Assembly (NCBI GenBank): GCA_003453085.1
Contig: DMMK01000515.1
Location: forward strand, 1-8,134
Source of the DNA: Verrucomicrobiales bacterium
Lineage (GTDB): Bacteria; Verrucomicrobiota; Verrucomicrobiia; Verrucomicrobiales; Verrucomicrobiaceae
Reading direction: 5' to 3'
DNA: 8,134 nt
Part shown: in pieces, positions 1 to 5,158 of the stretch
Layout of the letters: each line of letters begins with the position of its first letter
Position numbering within the stretch: the stretch's first letter is position 1
The notes under the pieces: model-generated
Database searches by the model: none
What the model was told of the DNA's origin: nothing
What the model saw: only the letters and a program-made list of their open reading frames with translations
Translations under genes and position numbers: made by a program

Positions 1-292
1 CCGTCGCGTCACCGGCGACGATGGTGATAGTGTTGAAGATCAGGCTTTTGCCACCTGCCGCATCCACGCCCTTAGCCGTTTCTTTGGCCAAGCGGTCAAT
101 GTGCATGTTACACGGGGTGACCATGCTCCAGGTGCTGGCGATGCCGATCTGGGATTTCTGGAAGTCTTCCCGCTTGAAGCCGACCGCATGCAGCATGGCG
201 CGGCTGGGCGCACGCTCGACACCGTCCACGACGATGGCGCTGTGTTTACGATGGAGGGATTCGGGTTTCTTGGATGCTGCTTTCTTGGCCAT
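1..292 (-). CDS. ilvD: Dihydroxy-acid dehydratase (IlvD/Edd family), N-terminal part, cut by the left edge
   Basis: Reading leftward from ATG 292-290 the frame stays open to the window edge, giving about 97 residues. They match the start of IlvD-type dehydratases, which convert 2,3-dihydroxy acids to 2-keto acids in valine, leucine and isoleucine synthesis in the cytoplasm. Visible family landmarks are ERAPSRAMLHAVGF, the segment IGIASTWSMVTPCN (its Cys is expected to be an Fe-S cluster ligand) and AAGGKSLIFNTITI. An in-frame ATG also lies at 310-308; neither start has a clear ribosome binding site. I prefer 292 because MAKKAASKKPE is a typical charged start. The last residues before the edge read VAGDAT where the family usually has an SDGISMG-like stretch, so the copy may be a divergent paralogue or the edge sequence may be imperfect. 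It follows the methyltransferase gene by about 80 bp on the same strand. Confidence 0.85.
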   Translation of the reverse strand, partial: MAKKAASKKPESLHRKHSAIVVDGVERAPSRAMLHAVGFKREDFQKSQIGIASTWSMVTPCNMHIDRLAKETAKGVDAAGGKSLIFNTITIVAGDAT

Positions 293-373
293 GATGGGGT
301 GGGCGCGCATCTTGCCAGCAGCCACGGCGGCTTGCAAGCAGGGAACATGCGCCAATCCTGCCAGTGCAAGAAC

Positions 374-1042
374 TCAGGCCGCCTGCGGGCGCTGCTTGCG
401 AATGGCGATGTAGGATTTCGGAATGAGGCCCAGAAGCCGCTCCGTGAGGATTTCACAATCTGGAAACAGCAGGTCCATTTCACGCCGCGTCAGCAGCCGG
501 ATGCTATTCACCTCATAAGCCACTTGCTCGCGAGTGGGCCGATGCACCCAGCCCCAGAGAGTCACCCACCTGACCAGCACCATCTGCCACTTTTTAGGCA
601 GGTGATGAATGTAAAAGCCGACGTAGTGAGGCTCGATGGGGCATTCATAGGCAGGTGTTTGAACCCACAAATCCTTTCCCACCCGTCGAGCTTCCCGCGC
701 GAAGGCCTGCTGGTCCTCCCAGGTGCCCACATGTTCGATGACGCTGTTGGAGAAGAGGATTTGGTAAGACTGGTCTGGGGCCGTCAGGGCCCGCCCATCG
801 CCCAAAAGGGTGCGGATCTGGTAGTCGGGATGGCTGCCCTGCTCCCACAGTACTTCATGAACATTGAGGGTATCAATGCTGCCGACTGTCGGCTCATGCT
901 GGGTCCAAAAGCCCGGGTAACCTCCCACATCTAGAAGCTGGTCTGTGCGCTGCGGCGAGAGGTGCTGTTTAAAAATCGCGAACCGTTGGCCTCGAAATCG
1001 CCGCATCAAGGGGGCGAAAATTTGGTAAAGACTTAGGCTCAT
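374..1042 (-). CDS. Class I SAM-dependent methyltransferase, substrate unknown
   Basis: This 222-residue soluble protein has the core of a Methyltransf_11/23-type enzyme that transfers a methyl group from S-adenosylmethionine. Motif I is LLDVGGYPGFW at about residues 36-46 (glycine-rich SAM loop), followed by an acidic strand end near SIDTLNVHE, a GDGRAL segment near residue 81 and the post-core strand ILFSNSVIEHV near residue 95. The SNSVIEH stretch is typical of enzymes acting on small molecules, lipids or glycans, but nothing fixes the substrate. The C-terminal half has aromatic and basic stretches (HHLPKKWQMVLVRWVTLWGW) that could form a lid or a membrane-facing surface. Start at ATG 1042-1040; only a poor AGGA lies about 20 bases upstream. 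The long plus-strand frame over the same bases lacks family features and is treated as a shadow. The gene may be co-transcribed with the downstream ilvD. Confidence 0.85.
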   Translation of the reverse strand: MSLSLYQIFAPLMRRFRGQRFAIFKQHLSPQRTDQLLDVGGYPGFWTQHEPTVGSIDTLNVHEVLWEQGSHPDYQIRTLLGDGRALTAPDQSYQILFSNSVIEHVGTWEDQQAFAREARRVGKDLWVQTPAYECPIEPHYVGFYIHHLPKKWQMVLVRWVTLWGWVHRPTREQVAYEVNSIRLLTRREMDLLFPDCEILTERLLGLIPKSYIAIRKQRPQAA

Positions 1043-1155
1043 GATGAAAATAGGCAGGTCCTAAAAGAACCCTATTCACCTTAGCCAGCACGCGCCAAAC
1101 AATCAAGACACCTGCATACACAATTGATAAAACTTACGATTTTATTGCATTCTGC
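1043..1155. other. Intergenic stretch between lipoprotein and methyltransferase genes
   Basis: This 113 bp region is clearly more AT-rich than its surroundings, especially around 1115-1150. It lies downstream of the lipoprotein gene and upstream of the methyltransferase gene, both on the minus strand, so it probably carries the methyltransferase promoter. I see no convincing -35/-10 pair with correct spacing and no intrinsic terminator for the lipoprotein gene. Confidence 0.4.
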
Positions 1156-1806
1156 TTAATCACCCCGCAAAGCCTCCACCGTCACCGCCCTCACACGGGC
1201 CGTGGTGTTCCAGGTGGCAAAGCCGAATGGCAGGCAGTGATCAATGAAGCCGGAACGCAGGGTCACTTGGTGGCCTTTGATGCTGGCATTCACCACGATG
1301 CGGTCATCTATCCAGGCTCGCAGATCTTCCGGACGGACCTCGATCCGCACTTTGTACCAGCGATTGTTTTCAAAACGCTGCTCCGCCCGCGTCTGGTTCT
1401 CGTTGGCATCTTGGAAATCAATGCTGGAGATGCCGGTGACGGTGCCGCCCCAGCCGCCGATGACAAAGGTGGCGTGCGACTGGTGGCTACCCACGGGAAA
1501 GGTGGCCATGCCAAAGATGTCGCCCCCTTCCACCCGCAGAGCTTCATAGGTGAGGGCGTAGTTTGTTTGCGGCAGATCTGGGGTCCAGCCCACCCACTTG
1601 GCCCCGGTCATGGGCTGCCCGGTGGCGAGGGTGAGTTCGCCATTCGCCACGTGGATTTCCCCCTCGTCTGGGATGCCCGCCTGTTGCCATTGCGCAGAGG
1701 CGGCTCCTTCCAACAAGGACCAGGTGTGCGGGGCCTGGGAGGCAGATTTGTTGGCCGGGCCGCACGCGACCAGAAGCAGGCTGAAAAGACTGAGACGAAA
1801 TAGCAT
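1156..1806 (-). CDS. Lipoprotein with LamG/DUF1080-like beta-sandwich domain
   Basis: The 216-residue product begins with a short type II signal peptide: a hydrophobic run, then the lipobox LVAC with the lipidated Cys at residue 15. It should therefore be anchored to a membrane facing the periplasm or the outside. The rest (about residues 28-214) has the alternating pattern of a concanavalin-like beta-sandwich. The segment RWYKVRIEVRPEDLRAWIDD followed by a late FGFATWNTTARVRAVTVEAL resembles DUF1080/3-keto-disaccharide hydrolase-like and LamG domains, common in Verrucomicrobia and Planctomycetes. I see no certain catalytic residues, so carbohydrate binding or hydrolysis is only a family-level guess. 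Start at ATG 1806-1804, with a weak GAAGAG about 9 bases upstream. The overlapping plus-strand frame lacks a lipobox or any recognisable domain. Confidence 0.8.
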   Translation of the reverse strand: MLFRLSLFSLLLVACGPANKSASQAPHTWSLLEGAASAQWQQAGIPDEGEIHVANGELTLATGQPMTGAKWVGWTPDLPQTNYALTYEALRVEGGDIFGMATFPVGSHQSHATFVIGGWGGTVTGISSIDFQDANENQTRAEQRFENNRWYKVRIEVRPEDLRAWIDDRIVVNASIKGHQVTLRSGFIDHCLPFGFATWNTTARVRAVTVEALRGD

Positions 1807-1886
1807 GTGCTCTTCATAACGCCTGTCCCTGCTTTTGGCGATGCTTCTGCGTGGACGCCGGGCCGGATGCGGTGTTTGATGCCTGC

Positions 1887-2231
1887 ATGACCATCGAAGC
1901 CCTGACTGAACGCATCTGCGCCTTTCGCGATGCCCGTGACTGGCAGCAGTTTCACCATCCCAAAGACATGGCCGGTGCCAGCGCTGCCGAGGCCGGGGAA
2001 CTGATGCAGCACTTTGTCTGGAAAACGCAGGCCCAAACCGAGCAGGTCATCACCGAAAAACGCGCCGAGATCACCGATGAAATCGCTGACGTAGGTATCC
2101 TGCTCTTTGAACTGGCGCACAATCTGAACATCCCGCTGGCCGAGGCCATGCAGGCGAAACTGGAGCGCAATGAGCTGCGCTACCCGGCCGACAAAGCCCG
2201 GGGCAACAACCTGAAATACAATGAACTCTGA
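1887..2231 (+). CDS. MazG-like / dCTPase-type nucleotide pyrophosphohydrolase
   Basis: The 114-residue protein matches the all-alpha NTP pyrophosphohydrolase superfamily (MazG-like, RS21-C6/dCTPase branch). These enzymes cleave (d)NTPs to (d)NMP and pyrophosphate with Mg2+ and clean the nucleotide pool. The Mg-binding pattern is visible: EAGEL at residues 35-39 (E35, E38) and EITDEIADVG at 61-70 (E65, D68). The end, RYPADKARGNNLKYNEL, is the usual tail of this branch. The frame opens earlier at ATG 1851, but those 12 extra residues (MDAGPDAVFDAC) look non-family, and MTIEALTERI from ATG 1887 fits the usual N-terminus. No Shine-Dalgarno is visible at either start. It overlaps rsmH by 11 bp, so the two are probably translationally coupled. 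Confidence 0.85.
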   Translation: MTIEALTERICAFRDARDWQQFHHPKDMAGASAAEAGELMQHFVWKTQAQTEQVITEKRAEITDEIADVGILLFELAHNLNIPLAEAMQAKLERNELRYPADKARGNNLKYNEL

Positions 2232-3297
2232 GGCTGCCCCCTCCGCGCCTGATCCGGCCCCTGCCGTCCACAAACGCCGCCCTCGCTACAGCGGTAAAAA
2301 TCCGCGCCGGTTTGAGGATAAGTACAAGGAGCTGAATGCTGACAAGTACCCGGACGAGGTGGCGAAGGTCCTCGCTGCGGGGAAAACCCCCGCTGGCCAA
2401 CACGTGCCCATCATGGTGGGAGAGGTGCTGGAGTGCCTGCAACTGCAAGTGGGTCAGCACGCGGTGGACTGTACCCTGGGCTATGGCGGGCACACCCGCG
2501 CGATGTGGGAGCGGCTGCAACCCGGCGGGCACCTGATGTCCCTGGATGCCGACCCCATCGAGCTCGAACGCCCCCTGGCCCGCCTGCGTGCGGGTGGCAT
2601 GGGGGAGGACAGCTTCACGGCCCGCCGTTGCAACTTTGCCGGACTGGTGAAGGCCCTGGCCGACCAAGGCTGGACGGAGGGGGCTGATGCCATTTTTGCC
2701 GACCTAGGCCTGTCCTCCATGCAGATCGATAACCCGGCGCGTGGTTTTACCTTTAAACACGACGGCCCCCTGGACATGCGTCTGAACCCGCAGCGGGGCA
2801 AACCGGCCTCGGCTTGGCTGGCGGAGACCACGCCGGAAAAGCTCACCCTCCTGCTGGAGGAAAACGCCGATGAACCCCGCGCGGCACTCATCGCCCAGCA
2901 CCTGTGCAAAGCCGGGCGGCAGACACCGCTCACCCGAACCAAGGCCCTGGCCGAAAGCATCCGCCAGGGGCTGCCGCGCTCCGTTTCTGCTGAAGATGCG
3001 GACGCCACTGTGCGCCGTGTCTTCCAGGCCATCCGCATTGCCGTGAATGAGGAATTTACCGTGCTGGACAGCCTGCTGCGCGCCCTGCCCGCCTCGCTGA
3101 AACCTGGTGGGCGGGTGGCCATCCTCACTTTCCACTCCGGCGAAGATCGGCGGGTGAAAAAGGCCTTTCAGGAAGGCCTGCACCTGGGCCAATACAGCGC
3201 CGTGGCCCGTGAAGTGGTCCGTGCCAGTCCCACTGAGCAGCACCAAAACCCGCGCTCCGCCCCGGCCAAACTGCGTTGGGCGATCCGCGCAGAATGA
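2221..3297 (+). CDS. rsmH: 16S rRNA (cytosine-1402-N4)-methyltransferase RsmH
   Basis: This 358-residue enzyme N4-methylates C1402 in the ribosomal P site of 16S rRNA using SAM. Family motifs occur in order: HVPIMVGEVLECL (61-73), the SAM loop VDCTLGYGGHTRAMW (82-96), SLDADP (107-112), the signature DLGLSSMQIDNPARGFTFKH (161-180) with DGPLDMRLNP (181-190), FQAIRIAVNEEF (268-279), ILTFHSGEDRRVKKAF (301-316) and a C-terminal NPRSAPAKLRWAIR. The catalytic core is complete. The N-terminus has about 60 extra residues, Pro/Ala-rich then basic (HKRRPRYSGKNPRR), beyond the usual start just before HVPV. The gene lies with a pyrophosphohydrolase and rex rather than next to mraZ/ftsI in a division cluster. 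It starts inside the preceding gene (ATG 2221) with no Shine-Dalgarno. Its TGA (3295-3297) directly abuts the rex frame. Confidence 0.95.
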   Translation: MNSEAAPSAPDPAPAVHKRRPRYSGKNPRRFEDKYKELNADKYPDEVAKVLAAGKTPAGQHVPIMVGEVLECLQLQVGQHAVDCTLGYGGHTRAMWERLQPGGHLMSLDADPIELERPLARLRAGGMGEDSFTARRCNFAGLVKALADQGWTEGADAIFADLGLSSMQIDNPARGFTFKHDGPLDMRLNPQRGKPASAWLAETTPEKLTLLLEENADEPRAALIAQHLCKAGRQTPLTRTKALAESIRQGLPRSVSAEDADATVRRVFQAIRIAVNEEFTVLDSLLRALPASLKPGGRVAILTFHSGEDRRVKKAFQEGLHLGQYSAVAREVVRASPTEQHQNPRSAPAKLRWAIRAE

Positions 3298-3341
3298 TTG
3301 ACAAACTCGCTGGAACGTGAATTTTCACGAGTGCCTAGAAT
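3298..3341 (+). promoter_or_regulatory. Possible rex promoter with inverted repeat (candidate autoregulatory operator)
   Basis: A perfect -35-like TTGACA occupies 3298-3303. At 3316-3329 lies CGTGAATTTTCACG, two perfect 6-base arms (CGTGAA/TTCACG) around TT, followed at once by the GTG codon at 3331. A weak AATTTT -10 candidate at 3320-3325 sits 16 bases from the TTGACA; TAGAAT at 3336-3341 is too far away. The repeat resembles a Rex box (GTGA-N6-TCAC) but has a 4-base spacer, two short of the canonical form, so binding by Rex is only a guess. If this promoter is real, transcripts would start close to GTG 3331 and be nearly leaderless. Confidence 0.35.
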
Positions 3342-3945
3342 AGACATCCCCCGCAAATCTATTTATCGCCTCTCCATTTATCAGCGCTGCCTGGGAAAGC
3401 TGCGTGAGAACGATGTGGATACGGTTTCGTCCGAGGCATTGGCTAAGGCTGCCGGGGTCAAACCGACCCAGCTCCGCAAGGACTTGGCGTATTTTGGCCA
3501 GTTCGGCACACGCGGCCTCGGCTACAATGTGGATGTCCTCAGCAACACGATCTCCGAGGTGCTGGGGCACAATCGCCTGCAGCCGGTCATCCTCGTGGGC
3601 GTGGGGAATCTGGGCTCCGCTCTTCTGCGCTACGGCGGCTTCCGCAAGGAAGGTTTTGAAGTCGTGGCCGCCTTCGACGTCAGCCCCAAGCGCCAGCCCG
3701 ACCTAGCTATCCCCATCCTGGCCATCACCGAGATGACGGATTTCATCCGGCAAAACGCGGTGAAGATGGCCATCCTCGCCGTGCCCGCCAGCGCAGCCCA
3801 GATCGTGACCAACCAGATGGTGGAGGCCGGCATCCAGGCCGTGCTGAATTTCTCCCCTTCCGTCCTGGATGTGCCGGAGCACGTGGTGGTGAACAGCGTG
3901 GATCTGGCCGTGGAACTGGAGAATTTGAGCTACTTCATCCGTTAG
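3298..3945 (+). CDS. rex: Redox-sensing transcriptional repressor Rex
   Basis: Rex senses the NADH/NAD+ ratio and represses respiratory and fermentative genes when NADH is low. Residue numbers count from TTG 3298 (215 aa). The winged-helix DNA-binding domain is at about 20-75, with VSSEALAKAAGVKPTQLRKD, AYFGQFGTRG and GLGYNV. The Rossmann NADH domain follows, with GVGNLG (101-106) and the acidic residue D127 in AAFDVSP ending the second strand. The C-terminal helix (VDLAVELENLSYFI) fits the family's dimer swap helix. The start is uncertain. TTG 3298 lies directly behind the in-frame rsmH stop, and GTG 3331 (V12) gives a 204-residue protein with a typical Rex beginning (PRIDIPRKSIYRLSIYQRCL). 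I lean to GTG 3331, because the bases at 3298-3303 read TTGACA like a -35 box and a near-palindrome lies between. A longer, transcriptionally coupled form cannot be excluded. Confidence 0.93.
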   Translation: MTNSLEREFSRVPRIDIPRKSIYRLSIYQRCLGKLRENDVDTVSSEALAKAAGVKPTQLRKDLAYFGQFGTRGLGYNVDVLSNTISEVLGHNRLQPVILVGVGNLGSALLRYGGFRKEGFEVVAAFDVSPKRQPDLAIPILAITEMTDFIRQNAVKMAILAVPASAAQIVTNQMVEAGIQAVLNFSPSVLDVPEHVVVNSVDLAVELENLSYFIR

Positions 3946-4160
3946 GCGGAAGACGCGAAGGCCTGGGGTGAGGTCGGGCCATGCTCACATTCCCCCACCC
4001 GCCGCGCACGTTTTCTGCTTCCTCAGATCGAAGGCCCTCCGAACTACATTTTTCGCCGTTGCACATTCTGGGAGTGACATCCTGGCTCTGGTTTGCGAAA
4101 AAATGGTCTCCGGTTGTCCGGCACGCTCAAACATCACCCCGACACACATTCCCCGAAACG
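3946..4160. other. Intergenic region between rex and the cytochrome gene
   Basis: This 215 bp stretch has no supported gene. The cytochrome frame is open from ATG 3981, but the 60 extra residues would put arbitrary Pro/Ser/His-rich sequence before a perfect signal peptide, so I treat it as non-coding. It should contain the promoter of the cytochrome gene. I see no well-spaced -35/-10 pair and no clear terminator hairpin after rex. Confidence 0.5.
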
Positions 4161-4517
4161 ATGAAATCCACCCTATTCATCCTGGCCCTCGCGGCGTTCT
4201 CTGGCATCTCCCTCACCTCCGCCCAGGCGGGTGACATTGAGACCGTCATGAAAGAAGCCATGAAGGGCAACACCAGCCTGCATTCCAAAGTCGCCACCGG
4301 CAAAGGCAGCCCAGAAGATGCCCAGAAACTGCTGGCCTACTTCAAGACCCTGCCTGCCGAAAGCCCGCCAGAAGGTGATTCGGCAAGCTGGAAAGACAAG
4401 ACAAGCAAGCTGATCGATGCCGCCCAGGGTGTGGTGGATGGCAAGCCTGGGGCGACCAAGATCCTGCAGGAAGCAGGCAACTGCAAAGCCTGCCACAGTG
4501 TGCATAAGGGCAAGTAA
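4161..4517 (+). CDS. Small periplasmic c-type cytochrome with C-terminal haem motif
   Basis: The 118-residue product starts with a classical signal peptide (hydrophobic core FILALAAFSGISL, cleavage likely after SAQA at residue 23). The mature part of about 95 residues is mostly charged and helical and ends in the single haem-attachment motif CKACH (C108-H112), six residues from the C-terminus. A C-terminal CxxCH with helices before it recalls cytochrome c-prime and the cytochrome c556/b562-like four-helix bundles. Similar short cytochromes occur in Verrucomicrobia and Planctomycetes. M30 or M34 in VMKEAMKG could be the sixth haem ligand; this is a guess. The start at ATG 4161 is chosen because it begins the signal peptide. 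It probably carries electrons or senses ligands in the periplasm; the partner is unknown. Its position after rex may be coincidental, as 215 bp separate them. It is transcribed alone or last, since a strong terminator follows 15 bp downstream. Confidence 0.85.
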   Translation: MKSTLFILALAAFSGISLTSAQAGDIETVMKEAMKGNTSLHSKVATGKGSPEDAQKLLAYFKTLPAESPPEGDSASWKDKTSKLIDAAQGVVDGKPGATKILQEAGNCKACHSVHKGK

Positions 4518-4531
4518 GCACCTTTTTTCGC

Positions 4532-4564
4532 GGGAGCGTCCTAGGCGGGGCGCTCCCTTTTTTT
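4532..4564 (+). terminator. Intrinsic terminator of the cytochrome gene
   Basis: The 7-base arms GGGAGCG (4532-4538) and CGCTCCC (4551-4557) pair perfectly around a 12-base loop and are followed by seven T (4558-4564). This is a textbook rho-independent terminator 15 bp after the cytochrome stop. It separates the cytochrome from the metal-related genes downstream. Confidence 0.92.
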
Positions 4565-4673
4565 GCCCATGGTAGCAATATCGGCGGAATAAAAATCAAC
4601 CTGCCGCCTCTCATGTTTGCAGATTCAACGTAACTATCTGCGATATTGTCCGTGTTCTATAGCAGACACACCC
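4565..4673 (+). promoter_or_regulatory. Probable promoter region of the metal-related gene cluster
   Basis: This 109 bp region lies between a strong terminator and the first gene of the cluster, so the cluster promoter should be here. It contains a perfect 8-base inverted repeat, CAATATCG (4576-4583) and CGATATTG (4641-4648), and a second pair, GGCGG/CCGCC, near 4584 and 4604. The second 8-base arm overlaps a possible extended -10, TGCGATATT (4639-4647), with TTGCAG 19 bases upstream as a weak -35. No known metal-regulator box is obvious. Confidence 0.4.
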
Positions 4674-5054
4674 ATGCCACTCGTTCGTTCCATCCTCCTC
4701 ATCTTTGCGCTTCTAGTGCAGGCCCTGCCTGTGGCTGCGCTGAGCCGTGATGTGGCCGTGGAGACGTGCAGCATGAGCTGCTGTGCAACGGTTCGCCAAA
4801 TGGAGCCCCCGGACTGTGGCTGAATCGAAGCACCCGTTTCAAACTCGACCCCCGCACCCGCCAGCCCAGCTCCGGCTTCCAGCCGGGATCTGCTGGCGCA
4901 GCCGCAATGGGTGCTGCTGAGTGAGGCCCTGCACCTCGCCACCACCGCCCCTGCACGCACGCTGCCAGTTGCCTCCAGGCTTCATCTGGAAGCCCCTGCT
5001 TTGACCCAGCCGCACGTCCGGCTGCCGGTCCTATTCTGCTCCTTCCTGACCTGA
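4674..5054 (+). pseudogene. Exported Cys-rich small protein interrupted by in-frame TGA (nonsense, error or recoding)
   Basis: From ATG 4674 a 49-codon frame encodes a signal peptide (SILLIFALLVQALPVAA) and then a Cys-rich segment, TCSMSCCATVRQMEPPDCG, ending at TGA 4821-4823. The same frame continues past the TGA for 76 sense codons to a TGA at 5052-5054, with roughly 70% G/C at third positions. That part starts IEAPVSNSTPAPASPAPASS, a Pro/Ala-rich linker, and ends RLPVLFCSFLT. If the TGA were TGC the join would read PDCGCIEAP, natural for a Cys-rich metal-binding protein. I therefore read it as one 126-codon gene with a TGA at codon 50. It could be a nonsense mutation, a sequencing error, selenocysteine insertion, or a genuine 49-residue protein. 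The likely role is periplasmic metal binding, inferred from the Cys residues and the downstream copper oxidase. I do not recognise a named family. Confidence 0.6.
4860..4897 (+). other. Nested perfect hairpin inside the TGA-interrupted gene
   Basis: An inner hairpin has arms CCGGCT (4872-4877) and AGCCGG (4881-4886) around TCC. An outer pair, GCCAGC (4860-4865) and GCTGGC (4892-4897), encloses it. It begins 36 bases after the in-frame TGA at 4821, farther than the usual bacterial SECIS hairpin, so it is weak support for selenocysteine insertion. There is no T-run, so it is not an ordinary terminator. Confidence 0.5.
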
Positions 5055-5058
5055 GTCG

Positions 5059-5109
5059 GCGTCTTTGACAGACGCATTGTGCCCACGCACCACGATCCCC
5101 CGAGGGGAT
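5059..5109 (+). promoter_or_regulatory. Two short inverted repeats in the leader of the multicopper oxidase gene
   Basis: The 104 bp gap before the oxidase gene holds two perfect 6-base inverted repeats. The first is GCGTCT/AGACGC around TTGAC (5059-5075), directly behind the preceding stop. The second is ATCCCC-CGA-GGGGAT (5095-5109), ending about 50 bases before the oxidase start. The second has the C-run/G-run symmetry seen in operators of CsoR/RcnR-type metal repressors, but it lacks the flanking TA/AT of those sites and no such repressor is in the window. Either repeat could equally be an mRNA hairpin tuning expression between the two genes. Confidence 0.35.
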
Positions 5110-5158
5110 GCACGTGGCTGGGCATCGGTTCCACGAACCTTCGACGACTCAGACCTTC

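Noticed and set aside
40..483. Minus-strand open frame of 147 codons overlapping the ilvD start
   Set aside because: It is in a different frame from the IlvD-like sequence, which has motif support. Its product is Pro/Arg/Ser-rich and resembles nothing.
101..934. Long plus-strand open frame of 277 codons
   Set aside because: It runs antisense to the methyltransferase and to the ilvD start, both of which have clear family motifs. The product has no recognisable domain and is explained by high GC content.
1237..1803. Plus-strand open frame of 188 codons opposite the lipoprotein
   Set aside because: The minus strand has a lipobox and a coherent beta-sandwich domain. The plus-strand product has no signal, domain or start context.
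1608..2667. Two long minus-strand frames (1608-2273 and 2071-2667) over the pyrophosphohydrolase and the rsmH start
   Set aside because: They are antisense shadows of motif-bearing plus-strand genes; their products are low-complexity Gly/Arg/Ala-rich.
2481..3246. Minus-strand open frames opposite rsmH (2481-3128, 2704-3246)
   Set aside because: rsmH is certain on the plus strand. The antisense products are Arg/Ser-rich without domains.
3316..3329. Canonical Rex or CRP/FNR operator before rex
   Set aside because: The GTGA and TCAC half-sites are 4 bases apart rather than the 6 typical of Rex and CRP boxes, and the outer bases do not match; kept only as a candidate site.
3981..4160. Extended N-terminus of the cytochrome from ATG 3981
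   Set aside because: The internal ATG 4161 begins a perfect signal peptide. The extra 60 residues would hide it and look like translated non-coding DNA.
4821..4897. Canonical bacterial SECIS directly after the in-frame TGA
   Set aside because: No hairpin of the usual kind starts within about 10-20 bases of the TGA. The nearest strong stem starts 36 bases away, so selenocysteine is kept only as one possibility.
5108..5158. Earlier start of the multicopper oxidase at ATG 5108
   Set aside because: It would add 17 residues before the signal peptide and lies inside a palindrome that is more likely regulatory.
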